NCBI GenBank assembly: GCA_020029455.1
Contig: JAIBJH010000170.1
Location: forward strand, 1-6,223
Direction: 5' to 3'
Length of the DNA stretch: 6,223 nt
From: Hyphomicrobiales bacterium
GTDB lineage: Bacteria; Pseudomonadota; Alphaproteobacteria; Rhizobiales; Aestuariivirgaceae
Part shown: positions 6,073-6,223 of the stretch, in pieces
How positions within the stretch are numbered: position 1 is the first letter of the stretch
How the letters are laid out: each line of letters opens with the position of its first letter
The notes under the pieces: model-generated
Databases searched by the model: none
What the model was told of the DNA's origin: nothing
The model's input: only the letters and a program-made list of their open reading frames with translations
Program-made: the position numbers and the translations under genes

Positions 6073-6223
6073 TTGATCACCCTCTGCAAGTCGCCGTTTG
6101 GTAGTCCCAACATGGGCGCGGGATGGGGCGATTGGCGGGCCGCAAAAGGGCTGCTTTATGACGAAAATAATATGTGTCCTTTGCGCAACGCCATTCTGTG
6201 CACGCACTACTCAAGTGATTGTG
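6073..6223 (-). other. Upstream untranslated region of the barrel-protein gene
   Basis: About 150 nt with no supported gene on either strand. It contains the ribosome binding site of the barrel-protein gene (GAGGGT, 6079-6084). It also has an AT-rich stretch at 6155-6173 (ATATTATTTTCGTCATAAA on the minus strand) that probably marks the promoter region, and an 8-bp palindrome TTGCGCAA at 6181-6188. I could not find a -35/-10 pair with acceptable spacing. The promoter is therefore only placed by base composition, and the next upstream gene lies outside the window. Confidence 0.45.

Noticed and set aside
6106..6116. CCCA-ACA-TGGG small inverted repeat in the barrel-protein gene upstream region
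   Set aside because: Four pairs only, too weak to call a regulatory hairpin or operator without conservation.
6070..6207. 45-residue N-terminal extension of the barrel protein from an ATG at 6207
   Set aside because: It would place a signal peptide in the interior of the protein. The ATG at 6072 has a good ribosome binding site, and the extension has no conserved character.
1..6223. Possible new defence, mobile or biosynthetic system
   Set aside because: All genes are housekeeping metabolism, envelope proteins or a generic acetyltransferase. No transposase, integrase, toxin-antitoxin pair, CRISPR repeat, nuclease/helicase cluster or base-composition break was seen.

Overview
The window is ordinary chromosomal DNA of an alphaproteobacterium, most likely Hyphomicrobiales (Rhizobiales) or a close relative. 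The evidence is moderately high GC, a long-form serA directly downstream of serC, an RNA leader ahead of serC matching the alphaproteobacterial serC motif, a small Omp25/31-like barrel protein, and an intergenic palindrome of the CGTCATCCCGGC...GCCGGGA type common in this class. Organism assignment is inference from these features; no 16S or other marker gene is present.

Layout. Positions 1-368 (minus) hold the N-terminal part of a MuiA/DUF4139-like exported protein that runs off the left edge. A 51-nt divergent gap separates it from an uncharacterised exported protein of 492 aa (420-1898, plus, TTG start). That gene converges on serA, and the gap between them (1899-2037) is filled by a ~101-bp cloverleaf-like inverted repeat. 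Positions 2038-4773 (minus) are the serine biosynthesis operon serC-serA, transcribed serC first, with a 21-nt gap. Upstream of serC are a compact RNA leader (about 4778-4820) and a good sigma70-type promoter (4833-4861). Next come a GNAT acetyltransferase (4870-5331, minus), a strong intrinsic terminator (5415-5453), a compact nested palindrome (5457-5475) and a small outer-membrane beta-barrel protein (5482-6072, minus). The right end (6073-6223) is the untranslated upstream region of that last gene. No gap without a gene exceeds about 150 nt.

Function. SerA oxidises 3-phosphoglycerate to 3-phosphohydroxypyruvate and SerC transaminates it to phosphoserine, so the operon supplies the first two steps of the phosphorylated serine pathway; serB is not in the window. 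The leader's last hairpin contains the serC Shine-Dalgarno, so serC translation is probably controlled there. This also moves the serC start to 4773, rather than the upstream in-frame ATG at 4785. The other genes are envelope proteins (MuiA-like, the 492-aa exported protein, the barrel protein) or a generic acetyltransferase, with no evident link to serine synthesis.

I found no mobile element, phage, CRISPR, toxin-antitoxin or defence system. The points most worth following up are the serC leader with its promoter, the cloverleaf repeat, and the unidentified 492-aa exported protein.
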